Positions 47,168 to 56,223 of a DNA stretch of 64,000 nucleotides are shown one piece after another. Source of the stretch: an uncultured Eubacteriales bacterium. GTDB taxonomy: Bacteria > Bacillota > Clostridia > Lachnospirales > Bianqueaceae. The translations under genes and the position numbers were made by a program. The notes under the pieces are model-generated. The model was given only the letters and a program-made list of their open reading frames with translations, ran no database searches and was not told the origin of the DNA. Each line of letters begins with the position of its first letter. Position 1 is the stretch's first letter. The stretch lies in NCBI GenBank assembly GCA_900315265.1, contig OMYN01000005.1:59518-123517 (forward strand). Reading direction: 5' to 3'.

Positions 47168-50100
47168 TTACATAGCGATCGTTTTATTGGCTTTCGGCAA
47201 TAGATCGGCCGGCATAGGCTGATGCAGCTTCCAGACGAAGCTGACCGGCTGACTGCCCTGGTGGCTCATATAATCGGCATTGCCTAAAAAAGTAAAGGGG
47301 GCCGTATATTGCGAGTTGGCAGCTATCTTCTTGAATTCCCGAACAAACAGTGAAATTATATTTCCTGTCACTTTGTGGTGGATATAGCGCTGGATCTTAC
47401 TGCTTTCGGGACGATCCTGGCTTTGGCTCTGCCAGTGAAATAAGGTAGGACTGATCGCGTAATCTTCGTACATGGTCGACGGAGAAAAGTCTTTTTCGGA
47501 CTTATTCAGATTGATCAGAAAAATATCCGTTTTTTTGTCCTCAAAATATTTGACCCCTTCGCGGAACTCCGGGGAATGAGTCTCATCGAACAACCCGTAA
47601 GCCGCCATGATCTGATTGGTATTGTAATCGCAGCCGATCTGAAGCGGGCAGGTATAGGGATATTCATTCTTTTGAGCAACGAAGTGGATATGGTCTTTGT
47701 TATACCTCAGGATCTCCAGGACTTCTTCTTTTACGAAGGATTCTTTCAATACCGAATCGATACCCTCATCAATCGAGCTAAAGCCCATTTTCCGAGGATG
47801 CTTTTTATAAAACGTATAATAGAGCATGTTGCGCATCAGCCGCTCCCGATCGTCAGATGGAACTTTATCCCCTTCAATATATCGTATCCAATAATCAAGA
47901 AGCGTAACGGAATTGATATGGAACAGACCGGTCAGCAGACTATAGACGGAATCATCCACATCCTGAAAATCCGTCCGGCCTTCGGCCCAGTTTTTCAGCC
48001 GATACAGGGACCGGTCGCCCTTCTTCTGATAAAAATCGTACAGAGTCAGATCATATTCCGTCAGGAAGTTATGCAAAGTCAGTTTTTTACCGGTATCTTC
48101 CTCAAAAGTCCGGACCTGTTCGATCAAACGGTTTTTCTGATTTCCCAGCTGCTTCAAGTTCTCAAGGATGTACTCTTTTGCCTGTTTTTCCAACTGGATA
48201 TAGCAGCCGCGCGGCAGATTGGAAAATCCGTCTTTCAGCTGATCTTTAAGCGGTTTCCGGCCGGGTCCTGCCAGGGCGCTGAATTTCTTCCGGTAATTGT
48301 AATGACGGTTGCTTTGACCGATAAAGTCCAGGACGGTCAGGCAGTCCTTTCCCGGACACAGGCGCAGGCCTCGTCCCAGCTGCTGCATAAAGACAGTCGC
48401 GCTTTCGGTAGGCCTGAGAAAGAGGATGGTATTGACTTCTTTGATGTCCACACCTTCGTTATACAGATCGACGGTGAAAATGAATTTGACCTCTCCCCTC
48501 ACCAGTTTATCTTTTGCCGATTCCCGTTCCTGACTGCTGCTTTCCGCAGACAAAGCCAGCGACGGCACTCCATGCTGACTGAAATATTGAGCCATATAAT
48601 CGGCATGACGGACACTCACACAAAAGCCAAGGCCTTTGACCTCGTTAATATCGGCGGTGTAGGTAAAAACATTGTTCAAGATCAGGCCGGCCCGCTGTTT
48701 ATCCGCGGTCAGATAAGCAGTTTCCAGTTCACGGACGTCATATTTACCTCTTGTCCACTTGATTTTGGAATAATCGACAGAATCTGTCACCCCGAAATAT
48801 TGAAAGGTACTGAGAAGATTACGGTCGATTGCCTCCCCCAGCAGCATAGTACTTGCAACTTTTCCGTCAAAATAACTGAGAATATCTTTACCGTCCATGC
48901 GGTCCGGGGTGGCCGTCAGACCAAGCAGTATCTTAGGATGATAATAGGACAGCAGCTTCTGATACGATCTGGCCGCGGCATGGTGGAATTCATCGACAAT
49001 AATAAAATCGTAGAAATCATCCGACGTTAACGCAGTCAGGTCAGCGGCGTTAAATGATTGTATACTGATAAAAAGGTGGTGCAGATCGTCCGGTTTTTTA
49101 CCGTCAACATATAGTTGTCCGAAAGAAAAATCGTTAAGGACCTCTCTGAATTTACGGATACTTTGCTCCAGGATCTCTTTACGATGGGCAACAAAAAGAA
49201 GGTTGGCTCTGTTATGGCTGTCTTTGAAACGCTTGTAATCAAAAGCAGCGATCAAGGTCTTGCCGACACCGGTAGCGGCTACAATAAGGTTTTTATAACG
49301 CCCGTGCAGCTGTCTTTCTGCTTGCAGGTTGTCCAGGATCTCCTGCTGATAGGCATAAGGACGGATCACCGATTCCAGATGGAAATTCTTTAAAGGGTCG
49401 TCGATGCCCTTATCAAGCTCTTCCCTCAGGTGTCTTCGGCAATCTTCATCGGAGGGATCAAAAAATTCAAAGGTCGGATCGTTCCAGTAACTTTCGAAGG
49501 AGACCTCAAATTTTTTAACGATGTCAAAGGATTCCTGTTCGGTCACCTTGACATTCCATTCCAGTCCTCCGGTCAAAGCCGGATTGGACAGGTTGGAGGA
49601 ACCTATGTAGGCAGTAGAAAAATTGGTGTCCCGGTGAAAAAGGTATGACTTGGCATGCAGGCGGGCATGGCTGGTTTCGTAATTGACTTTGACCTGGGTA
49701 TGAGGCAGCTTGGCTAATTCTTCGACAGCTTTAAAGTCTGTCGCTTTCGTATAGGTCGTCGTAATGATCCGTAATCGGACCTGGTCCGGTTCTTTTTCAA
49801 AGTCATCACGGCTCGTGAATTGTCTCAGTTCCTGTAGTAAAGGACGGATAGCGCTCCACTTAATAAAGGAAACCAGAAAATCGATGCGGTCGGCTGTCAG
49901 GATCTCCTTTTTCAGTTCAGACATCATGCTCGGTTCATTATGGGACCCGGTAAACAAAACGTTTTCGACAATGGATGTCTGGGGCCTGACGGCTTCCTTA
50001 TCGGTTAATGCCTTCGTATCATTTATTTTGTGATAGATGGAGGTAAGGATCTGCCCTTTCTCCAGGATCTGGTCATCTTCGAAGCCGGTCTGCTGTCCCT

Positions 50101-50383
50101 GGGGAGCCGCTTCTTGAGCATGCAGAGCAATTTCCTCTACGATATCATTACAAAGGCGGATCTGAGCCAGTAGTGCTTCTTGGTCTTCTTCACTTTTATA
50201 GCTGTCACGGATATAATGAAGCCCCTTTTCGATAACATGAGACAGATAAATGGTCAGCAAATGGCGGGAATCATCCGCCTGCATAGGATCCGTCAGTATT
50301 TTAAACTGTTCCGGATCCAACTTTTCCAGCTGAGCCTGGATCTTGGAATTGATGACCTGCTCATAGATACCGTCCGAAAGCAT
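47168..50383 (-). CDS. PLD-nuclease / SF2 helicase / DUF3427 protein
   Basis: A 1071-residue protein. After ~140 residues comes a phospholipase D-type nuclease domain with one HKD-like motif (HAKSYLFHRDTNFS at 243-256, then YIGSSNLSNPAL). An SF2 helicase follows: Walker A VAATGVGKT (368-376), DEFHHA (464-469), GLTATPDR, and a C-terminal RecA domain with QQLGRGLRLCPGKD. The rest fits DUF3427. ATG at 50383 has AGGAGG seven bases before it. Such proteins are widespread in Bacillota and are discussed as DNA repair or phage-defence enzymes; the sequence does not settle this. No partner genes adjoin. Confidence 0.9.
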   Translation of the reverse strand: MLSDGIYEQVINSKIQAQLEKLDPEQFKILTDPMQADDSRHLLTIYLSHVIEKGLHYIRDSYKSEEDQEALLAQIRLCNDIVEEIALHAQEAAPQGQQTGFEDDQILEKGQILTSIYHKINDTKALTDKEAVRPQTSIVENVLFTGSHNEPSMMSELKKEILTADRIDFLVSFIKWSAIRPLLQELRQFTSRDDFEKEPDQVRLRIITTTYTKATDFKAVEELAKLPHTQVKVNYETSHARLHAKSYLFHRDTNFSTAYIGSSNLSNPALTGGLEWNVKVTEQESFDIVKKFEVSFESYWNDPTFEFFDPSDEDCRRHLREELDKGIDDPLKNFHLESVIRPYAYQQEILDNLQAERQLHGRYKNLIVAATGVGKTLIAAFDYKRFKDSHNRANLLFVAHRKEILEQSIRKFREVLNDFSFGQLYVDGKKPDDLHHLFISIQSFNAADLTALTSDDFYDFIIVDEFHHAAARSYQKLLSYYHPKILLGLTATPDRMDGKDILSYFDGKVASTMLLGEAIDRNLLSTFQYFGVTDSVDYSKIKWTRGKYDVRELETAYLTADKQRAGLILNNVFTYTADINEVKGLGFCVSVRHADYMAQYFSQHGVPSLALSAESSSQERESAKDKLVRGEVKFIFTVDLYNEGVDIKEVNTILFLRPTESATVFMQQLGRGLRLCPGKDCLTVLDFIGQSNRHYNYRKKFSALAGPGRKPLKDQLKDGFSNLPRGCYIQLEKQAKEYILENLKQLGNQKNRLIEQVRTFEEDTGKKLTLHNFLTEYDLTLYDFYQKKGDRSLYRLKNWAEGRTDFQDVDDSVYSLLTGLFHINSVTLLDYWIRYIEGDKVPSDDRERLMRNMLYYTFYKKHPRKMGFSSIDEGIDSVLKESFVKEEVLEILRYNKDHIHFVAQKNEYPYTCPLQIGCDYNTNQIMAAYGLFDETHSPEFREGVKYFEDKKTDIFLINLNKSEKDFSPSTMYEDYAISPTLFHWQSQSQDRPESSKIQRYIHHKVTGNIISLFVREFKKIAANSQYTAPFTFLGNADYMSHQGSQPVSFVWKLHQPMPADLLPKANKTIAM

Positions 50384-50462
50384 GACTGCCCTCCTAACCA
50401 ACCTACGATTTCCATCATTATAGCATAAATCATGCCGCACCTATTTTCTTTCCAAACGAATC

Positions 50463-50493
50463 GATCCCTCCGGATCTATATTCCGAAGGGATC
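50463..50493. other. Hairpin between the helicase and NatB-like genes
   Basis: Stem GATCCCT-CGGA / TCCG-AGGGATC without a T run on either strand. Nothing else is recognisable in 50384-50516. Confidence 0.5.
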
Positions 50494-50516
50494 ACTGGTA
50501 ATCGAAATTTCTGCCT

Positions 50517-51782
50517 TTATGCCTTATGTATCACCTTTAGGATCTGTCTGGGACTTGGTTTATTCCCATACATTAGGACTCCGGCACGGTAGATCTTGGC
50601 TGACAGGATGCCGGTCAGGATCACCGAGGCGATCAGAATGGCAACGGATAGGACGATTTCAAAAATAGGCACGGTGCTCATGCAGATGCGGGCGAACATG
50701 ACCATGGGAGACGAAAAAGGAAGGTAGGAAAAAACTTTGACTAATGGCGTGTCGACCTCGCCGCTGGTTATAGCGAAAATAACGACGAAAAATCCCACCA
50801 GAAAGACCATGGTGACCGGCATGACCGAGGTATTGATGTCTTCCATCTTAGATACCGTCGAGCCGACAGCTCCGTACAGGAAAGCATAGATAAGAAAGCC
50901 CAGGAGGAAGAAGATCAGCATATAGATCAATAGATACGGAGGGATGTTAAAGAAGGAATCCATGATTTCATTCCCCGTCCAGGAGCTTTTATTGAAACGG
51001 TACAAAAGTAAAGCTGTTCCGAAAATGACGGTCAGCTGAAAAAGTCCGGCCAGGCAGGAGGCAAAGACTTTACCGAACATCATACTGTTTGGTTTGGCGC
51101 TGGTCACCAGTACCTCCATGGCGCGGGAGCTCTTTTCGGAGGCAACGTTATTGGCGATCATCTGGCCGTACACTATAATGACCATATAAAGGGCAAAGAT
51201 CATGATATAGGTGTAGAAGAAGTTTTTCATCTGATCCGCTCCGAGAGCCGTCACCCTGCCTTGTATTTGAACGTTCAGGATATCGCTGATCTCCTGCTGG
51301 GTCATTCCTTTTTTTGCCATAGCGGAAGAACGATAGATATCCTCAAGGAGCATGTCTGCAATCGAGGCATTTTGGTCATACATGGACAGGTTGTTGACAT
51401 AATAGGTGTAGGATGAGGCGCTGTCCAGTACAAAGGCGCACTCGGCACTGCCGTCGAGGATCTGCTGTTTGATGGTTTCGACAGGTTCGTTTAAAGTCTT
51501 TACTTGATAATCGCTGAAGGCAGAAGCGAAAGCCGGCTGGGCCATTGCTGACAGTTCGTCGTCCTCCGAAGAAATCAGCATGATGGACTTGTTTTCATTG
51601 TCCGAATCTTGCATCGTTTCCTCTGCATGGTTACCGCTGTCTTTTTTAACCAATGACACGATATTAGGAATGAAGATTAGAATAACCAAAGCAGCAACCA
51701 TGGAAACGGTAACACCGATAAATATTTTATTTTTGAAATAACCGGCCAGTTCGAATTTGAAGATGGTCCAAAACTGTTTCAT
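50517..51782 (-). CDS. natB: ABC-2 type exporter permease (NatB-like)
   Basis: A 421-residue membrane protein with the ABC2_membrane_3 layout: one N-terminal helix (FKNKIFIGVTVSMVAALVIL), a ~150-residue extracytoplasmic domain, then five to six helices (MIFALYMVIIVYGQMIANNVASEKSSRAMEVL). Similar to NatB of Bacillus sodium exporters, though the substrate cannot be told. It overlaps the ATPase gene by four bases. Confidence 0.88.
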   Translation of the reverse strand: MKQFWTIFKFELAGYFKNKIFIGVTVSMVAALVILIFIPNIVSLVKKDSGNHAEETMQDSDNENKSIMLISSEDDELSAMAQPAFASAFSDYQVKTLNEPVETIKQQILDGSAECAFVLDSASSYTYYVNNLSMYDQNASIADMLLEDIYRSSAMAKKGMTQQEISDILNVQIQGRVTALGADQMKNFFYTYIMIFALYMVIIVYGQMIANNVASEKSSRAMEVLVTSAKPNSMMFGKVFASCLAGLFQLTVIFGTALLLYRFNKSSWTGNEIMDSFFNIPPYLLIYMLIFFLLGFLIYAFLYGAVGSTVSKMEDINTSVMPVTMVFLVGFFVVIFAITSGEVDTPLVKVFSYLPFSSPMVMFARICMSTVPIFEIVLSVAILIASVILTGILSAKIYRAGVLMYGNKPSPRQILKVIHKA

Positions 51783-52669
51783 TTGCTGTCCCCCGCGTAT
51801 TCCACGAAGATATCGTTCAAAGAAGGTTCAAACACACTGACCCGGTCGATATCATAGTTTTCAACCAAATGCTTCATGACCTCTTGTTTATCATCGGGAC
51901 TTTTCATCCTTATCAAAAGGTCACCCTGCTCACTTTTACTGCACATATCTCCAAAATCCTGCAGGATGGGCTGCGGATCACTTGTTTTGACCACCAATTT
52001 GTCTCTTATATAGGCATGTTTGATTGCGGAAAGTTCGCCGGTAACAGCGACCCTGCCCTGATTGATAATGGCGATACTGTCACAGAACTCCTCGATATAA
52101 CTCATTTGATGGCTGGAAAAAAGCACAAGTTTTCCTTTAGCGATCTCTTCTTTGACCACATCTTCCAGTAACATGGCATTGACCGGGTCCAGACCGGAAA
52201 AAGGCTCATCCAGGATCACGATCTGCGGGTCGTGGGCTAAGGCCGTGATCAGCTGGATCTTCTGCTGATTCCCTTTGGACAAGGTATCCAGCCTCTTATT
52301 GCGGTACTTGCTCATATCCAGGCGGTCTAACCACCAGTCGACGGATGCGACAGAATCTTTTTTTGACAAGCCTTTAAGCTGAGCCAGATACACTAACTGT
52401 TCGATGATCGTTTTTTTCGGATACAACCCTCTTTCTTCCGGCAGATACCCGAAGCTGACATGGTCGTAATCGATTGGTCTTCCGTCCAGAAAGACCGTGC
52501 CGGCGTTTGCAGGAAAAACGTTCATCAGGATACGGATGGTGGTCGTTTTACCTGCTCCGTTGCGTCCCAAAAGGCCGAAGGCCTTCCCGCTTTCGGCAGA
52601 AAAAGAAATATCCTTCAGGACTTCTTTGTCGCCGAAGGATTTTTGAATATGATCCAGAGTAAGATTCAT
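51779..52669 (-). CDS. natA: ABC transporter ATP-binding protein (NatA-like)
   Basis: A 296-residue ATPase: Walker A GLLGRNGAGKTTTIRI, signature LSKGNQQKIQLI, Walker B VILDEPFSGLDPVN, H-loop FSSHQMSYIEEF, plus the DUF4162-type C-terminal region common in NatA/YhaQ-like exporters. AAGGAG precedes the ATG. Encoded with the NatB-like permease; likely exports sodium or a toxic compound. Confidence 0.9.
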   Translation of the reverse strand: MNLTLDHIQKSFGDKEVLKDISFSAESGKAFGLLGRNGAGKTTTIRILMNVFPANAGTVFLDGRPIDYDHVSFGYLPEERGLYPKKTIIEQLVYLAQLKGLSKKDSVASVDWWLDRLDMSKYRNKRLDTLSKGNQQKIQLITALAHDPQIVILDEPFSGLDPVNAMLLEDVVKEEIAKGKLVLFSSHQMSYIEEFCDSIAIINQGRVAVTGELSAIKHAYIRDKLVVKTSDPQPILQDFGDMCSKSEQGDLLIRMKSPDDKQEVMKHLVENYDIDRVSVFEPSLNDIFVEYAGDSK

Positions 52670-52752
52670 AAGGGATCTCCTTGCTGCGCAAATTCATGTT
52701 CACAATAAGTGTAGCAGGTTTTTGTAAAGTTTTCCACCATATCCACTGCAAA

Positions 52753-53358
52753 TCAATCACGGGGCTGCTGGTCAAAGCGGTGACCTTTGAAATAATATTC
52801 GGCATCATGCTCATCGATCTGCCGGTAGACCTTGCAGGGAACACCGAAGGCTACCACGTTGGCAGGGATGTCGCCGGTAACCACACTGCCGGCACCGATA
52901 ACGGAATTATCACCGATGGTGACACCCGGCAGGACCATGACGTTGCCTCCGATCCACACATTATTACCGATGGTTACGGGGAAGGAATACATACCGTCTG
53001 TGCGGTGAGCCGGATGGACCGGATGACCGGTGGTACATAAGGTGACGTTGGGCCCGATCAGGCAGTTTTTACCGATCGTGATCTTCCAGTCGTCGATCAA
53101 GGTCAGATTCATGTTGCAGTAAGTGCCTTCTCCGATGCTGACAAATTTGCCGACGGCGGCGGAAAAAGGAGGAACGATAAACACATGATCCCCTACACTG
53201 CCGAACATCTCTTTCATCAAGGCCTGGCGTTTTTCGTTGTCATCCATGGGAGTGGCGTTGAACTCTCTGACGAGTTTTTTACACTTCGTCTGCATGGCCA
53301 TATTTTCGGCATCGTCGTTCCACAGGTACCCCTGTTTCATTTTCTCTTGTTCTGTCAT
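52753..53358 (-). CDS. maa: Sugar O-acetyltransferase (maltose/galactoside type)
   Basis: A 201-residue left-handed beta-helix enzyme: an N-terminal mac-domain (MKQGYLWNDDAENMAMQTKC), hexapeptide repeats (GENCYMNLTLIDDWKITIGK-like run), the catalytic His region TTGHPVHPAHRTDG, and the closing IGAGSVVTGDIPANVVAFGVP. It acetylates sugars with acetyl-CoA, typically as detoxification. Cotranslated with the hydrolase upstream (ATGA overlap). Confidence 0.93.
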   Translation of the reverse strand: MTEQEKMKQGYLWNDDAENMAMQTKCKKLVREFNATPMDDNEKRQALMKEMFGSVGDHVFIVPPFSAAVGKFVSIGEGTYCNMNLTLIDDWKITIGKNCLIGPNVTLCTTGHPVHPAHRTDGMYSFPVTIGNNVWIGGNVMVLPGVTIGDNSVIGAGSVVTGDIPANVVAFGVPCKVYRQIDEHDAEYYFKGHRFDQQPRD

Positions 53359-54170
53359 AACCGGTTCTCCTTTTTAATAAATGAATCCGTATACTCGATC
53401 GCTTTCTTCAGGTCGGTCTCCTTGGTAAATCCGTGGTCGGCACCATCAAGGACATAGTACAGACAGTGGTCACCATACACTTTTTTTGCCCGGTCCGAAT
53501 AAGAAACGGGAACGACCGTATCCTTATCCCCGTGAAGCAGCAGGACCGGGCCCGGGTAATCTCCGATATATTCATAAGGATCATAATCGATCACTGTCCG
53601 GGCGTAATCCCCGCACAGACGCATAGGACCCTCACCTATATGATCCGGTATATTCTTTGGATCGAACCGAATGACCTGCATAGACCCCTTTCGGGCATCA
53701 TCCGGGATACACAGAGCCGGATAAAATAAGATCAGGCCGAATATCTTATCCCGATATGCCGGATCGGCCGCGGTCATCGAAGCGACAAAACCACCCTGAG
53801 ACCCACCTGCGACATATAGATGACCAATGTCGACTTCAGTGCTTTTTTCGATCCGCAGCCAGTCTATGACCGTTTGTAAGTCTTCGACCTCGGTCATACA
53901 GGTCATATAGTCGTGGAAGGATCCGTCCGAAATGGTATGAAAACCGCCTCCGCAGAAATCAAAAACAAAGCAGTGATACCCCAGACGAGCCAGGGGTACG
54001 GCAAATCTCTCTGACCGAGTCATATCAGCCGTAAAACCATGAGCGATAATGACCGGAATCTGCTTATCCTGTAAAGGCGAATAGATTTCTCTGCCCCGGA
54101 TATGATAACCGTTTGCTTTGACAGTCTCAAAAGGTTCTGCTGTAAGGCCCAGCATATCGTTGGAATACAT
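53355..54170 (-). CDS. Alpha/beta hydrolase (feruloyl-esterase/dipeptidyl-peptidase-like)
   Basis: A 271-residue serine hydrolase: VIIAHGFTADMTRSERFA (oxyanion region), nucleophile elbow YVAGGSQGGFVASM, Asp in LLLHGDKDTVVPV and His in DGADHGFTKET. Complete catalytic triad, no signal peptide. Members of this group cleave small esters; the substrate is unknown. Its stop overlaps the acetyltransferase start, so the two may act on the same class of compound. Confidence 0.9.
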   Translation of the reverse strand: MYSNDMLGLTAEPFETVKANGYHIRGREIYSPLQDKQIPVIIAHGFTADMTRSERFAVPLARLGYHCFVFDFCGGGFHTISDGSFHDYMTCMTEVEDLQTVIDWLRIEKSTEVDIGHLYVAGGSQGGFVASMTAADPAYRDKIFGLILFYPALCIPDDARKGSMQVIRFDPKNIPDHIGEGPMRLCGDYARTVIDYDPYEYIGDYPGPVLLLHGDKDTVVPVSYSDRAKKVYGDHCLYYVLDGADHGFTKETDLKKAIEYTDSFIKKENRL

Positions 54171-54194
54171 GGCATATGTCTCCTGCTAGACTAA

Positions 54195-55370
54195 TTATTC
54201 TTCGGAAAAGTCCGTATCCATAATGATCGAGATCTGAAAATCGGGATATATGTCCTTTACCTGCTGGCTGATGCGTTCATAAAGACCCTTACGGTCTTTT
54301 TCATCAAAACTGATGACCATATCAAAACGAATGGCTTTCTTTTCCAAATTTACATAAAAGCCGTGCATCTGCATGACATTTTTATTGGACAGGACGATCT
54401 TCTGGATTTGGTCATGCATATCTGTAATGACAGGATCTTTCGTATTCAATGAATAGACAGCGATCGCTGTCAGATAAACACCTGTTTCTTTCAGTACCTT
54501 GGACGTAATATCCCTGGTCAGGTCGTCGATCTGCCTGGCATTGATCGTATCCGGTACTTCGATATGCAGGGAGCCGATATAATTTTCCGGTCCGTAATTG
54601 TTGAGGATCAGATCATAAGGACCTTTAACATTCGGATAAGAAGCAACGATATTTTTGATTTTCTTAGCCAGTTCCAGATCCGCACCTTCCCCAAGGATAC
54701 GGGAAATAGTATCATGCAGCATGTCGATACCGGATTTGATAATGATCAGTGAAATGACGGCACCGAGCCAGGATTCCAGAGAAATCTTGGTAAACAGAAA
54801 AATCAGGGCCGCCACCAAAGTAGACGCCGAGATGATGGAATCCATGGTAGCATCCTGACCTGAATTGACAAGGGCGTCCGACTTGACTCGTTTGCCCACT
54901 CCCTTTACGAAATGTCCCAGCACGATCTTAACAATGACAGCCACTGCGACAATGATCAGAGAAAGGATCGAATAATCCGGGACAGTCGGGTTAATGATCT
55001 TCTTGATCGATTCGACCAGAGAGGTAACACCGGCATAAAGGATGATGACCGAAATGATCATGGCTGAAAGGTACTCGGCACGCCCGTGCCCGAAAGGATG
55101 TTCCTTGTCAGCCGGCTTCTGGGCTAACTTGGTACCTACAATGGTGATCAGCGCGGAAGCACTGTCGCTCAGGTTGTTGACCGCGTCCATGGTGATCGCG
55201 ATCGAACCGGAGATCGTGCCTACCGCTGCCTTAAAGGCAGCCAGCAGGAAATTCGTGATGATTCCAATGATACTGGTCCTGATGATGATCGAATCTCTTC
55301 GTTCTTTTGTTTTTGCAGCTTCATCATTGATGAAGGTGCTTTCCGCTTCTTGTATCGTTACGGCGGACAT
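54195..55370 (-). CDS. Cation diffusion facilitator family transporter
   Basis: A 391-residue exporter with six helices: metal-site motif ITMDAVNNLSDSASALIT in helix 2, KEHPFGHGRAEYLSAM in the loop, VNSGQDATMDSIISAS in helix 5, and a cytoplasmic C-terminal dimerisation domain with a second, longer tail (residues ~300-391). It exports zinc, manganese or iron by proton exchange. AAGGACGG precedes the ATG. The 124-bp gap on its upstream side is AT-rich with an extended -10 (TGGTAAAAT) on the minus strand. Confidence 0.93.
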   Translation of the reverse strand: MSAVTIQEAESTFINDEAAKTKERRDSIIIRTSIIGIITNFLLAAFKAAVGTISGSIAITMDAVNNLSDSASALITIVGTKLAQKPADKEHPFGHGRAEYLSAMIISVIILYAGVTSLVESIKKIINPTVPDYSILSLIIVAVAVIVKIVLGHFVKGVGKRVKSDALVNSGQDATMDSIISASTLVAALIFLFTKISLESWLGAVISLIIIKSGIDMLHDTISRILGEGADLELAKKIKNIVASYPNVKGPYDLILNNYGPENYIGSLHIEVPDTINARQIDDLTRDITSKVLKETGVYLTAIAVYSLNTKDPVITDMHDQIQKIVLSNKNVMQMHGFYVNLEKKAIRFDMVISFDEKDRKGLYERISQQVKDIYPDFQISIIMDTDFSEE

Positions 55371-55494
55371 ATTGCAACACCGTCCTTAATAAACAGATTT
55401 CCTACTATTTTACCACACTGTGTCAATAAATTTGTAGGTTTTCTCTGGCTTTATTGTTAATATTTTATGTATTATCCGTCGTAGTTGTATAAGA

Positions 55495-56142
55495 CTAACT
55501 GTTTAACAGGTCAGGCAGCCGGCGTATATCCTTGATGATCCCGTCCGGTCTTTCAGCCCTGCCGAAGCCGTAAGCGGCATGAATAAAGGAAATCCCCGCC
55601 TCCCGGGCCGCCTTCTCGTCCATGGATGTGTCCCCTATATAGACAGCCTCTTCTTTAGCAATGCCATGCCGCTCCAGCAGCAGGCAGATACTGCCGCTCT
55701 TGGGAAGCCCGGTGCGTCCGAAACACTCGGTATCTTCGATGACAGAAGCCAGCTCTTTATTGGAAGCCAGCATAGCCTCCAGATACCCGTCCTGGCAGTT
55801 GGAAACGATAAAATTATGACAGCCCTGCTCTTTCAGACTTTTCAGTGTGTCCGTCAGCCCTGGGTAAAATCGTCCGGGATGAGAAGCAAGATAGTCGTTT
55901 TCATAAGCCATGCAGTCCGTAAGGACCTGCAGTCTCTTATTCTTTTCCAGATGCGGGAACAGAGAGTCCGCGATATCTGTCATAGTTTTTCCCATGGAAT
56001 GGTACATATCATCAAGAGTCAGCCGGTAAGGGACGATATCGGAGTACTTCTCTTCCAAAATGATATTCCAGGAATCTACGACCGGCCGGGCGCTGTCCCA
56101 GATGGTGCCGTCGGCGTCAAACAATAAATTTTTCTTTTTCAT
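55495..56142 (-). CDS. HAD family phosphatase (phosphoglycolate phosphatase-like)
   Basis: A 215-residue HAD hydrolase: LLFDADGTIWDS nucleophile motif, an alpha-helical cap, FIVSNCQDGYLEA, LPKSGSICLLLERHG and YIGDTSMDEKAAREAG. It probably dephosphorylates a small metabolite. There is no ribosome binding site before the ATG, which lies only ~16 bp after the T run of the thrS terminator. Expression thus seems to depend on readthrough from thrS. Confidence 0.87.
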   Translation of the reverse strand: MKKKNLLFDADGTIWDSARPVVDSWNIILEEKYSDIVPYRLTLDDMYHSMGKTMTDIADSLFPHLEKNKRLQVLTDCMAYENDYLASHPGRFYPGLTDTLKSLKEQGCHNFIVSNCQDGYLEAMLASNKELASVIEDTECFGRTGLPKSGSICLLLERHGIAKEEAVYIGDTSMDEKAAREAGISFIHAAYGFGRAERPDGIIKDIRRLPDLLNS

Positions 56143-56157
56143 AAGATACAGTAAGTT

Positions 56158-56211
56158 TCAAAAAGAGTCCTGCTGCTGTCTTCTGTCACAGAAAACAGTA
56201 TCAGGACTCTT
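56158..56211 (-). terminator. Terminator after thrS
   Basis: Stem AAGAGTCCT (56163-56171) / AGGACTCTT (56203-56211) with inner pairing, followed on the minus strand by TTTTTGAAAC. It ends close to the next start codon at 56142. Confidence 0.85.
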
Positions 56212-56223
56212 AACAGTTTAGGA

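Noticed and set aside
47576..49030. Long plus-strand open frame (484 codons) inside the helicase gene
   Set aside because: Antisense shadow of the helicase; no motifs and no ribosome binding site.
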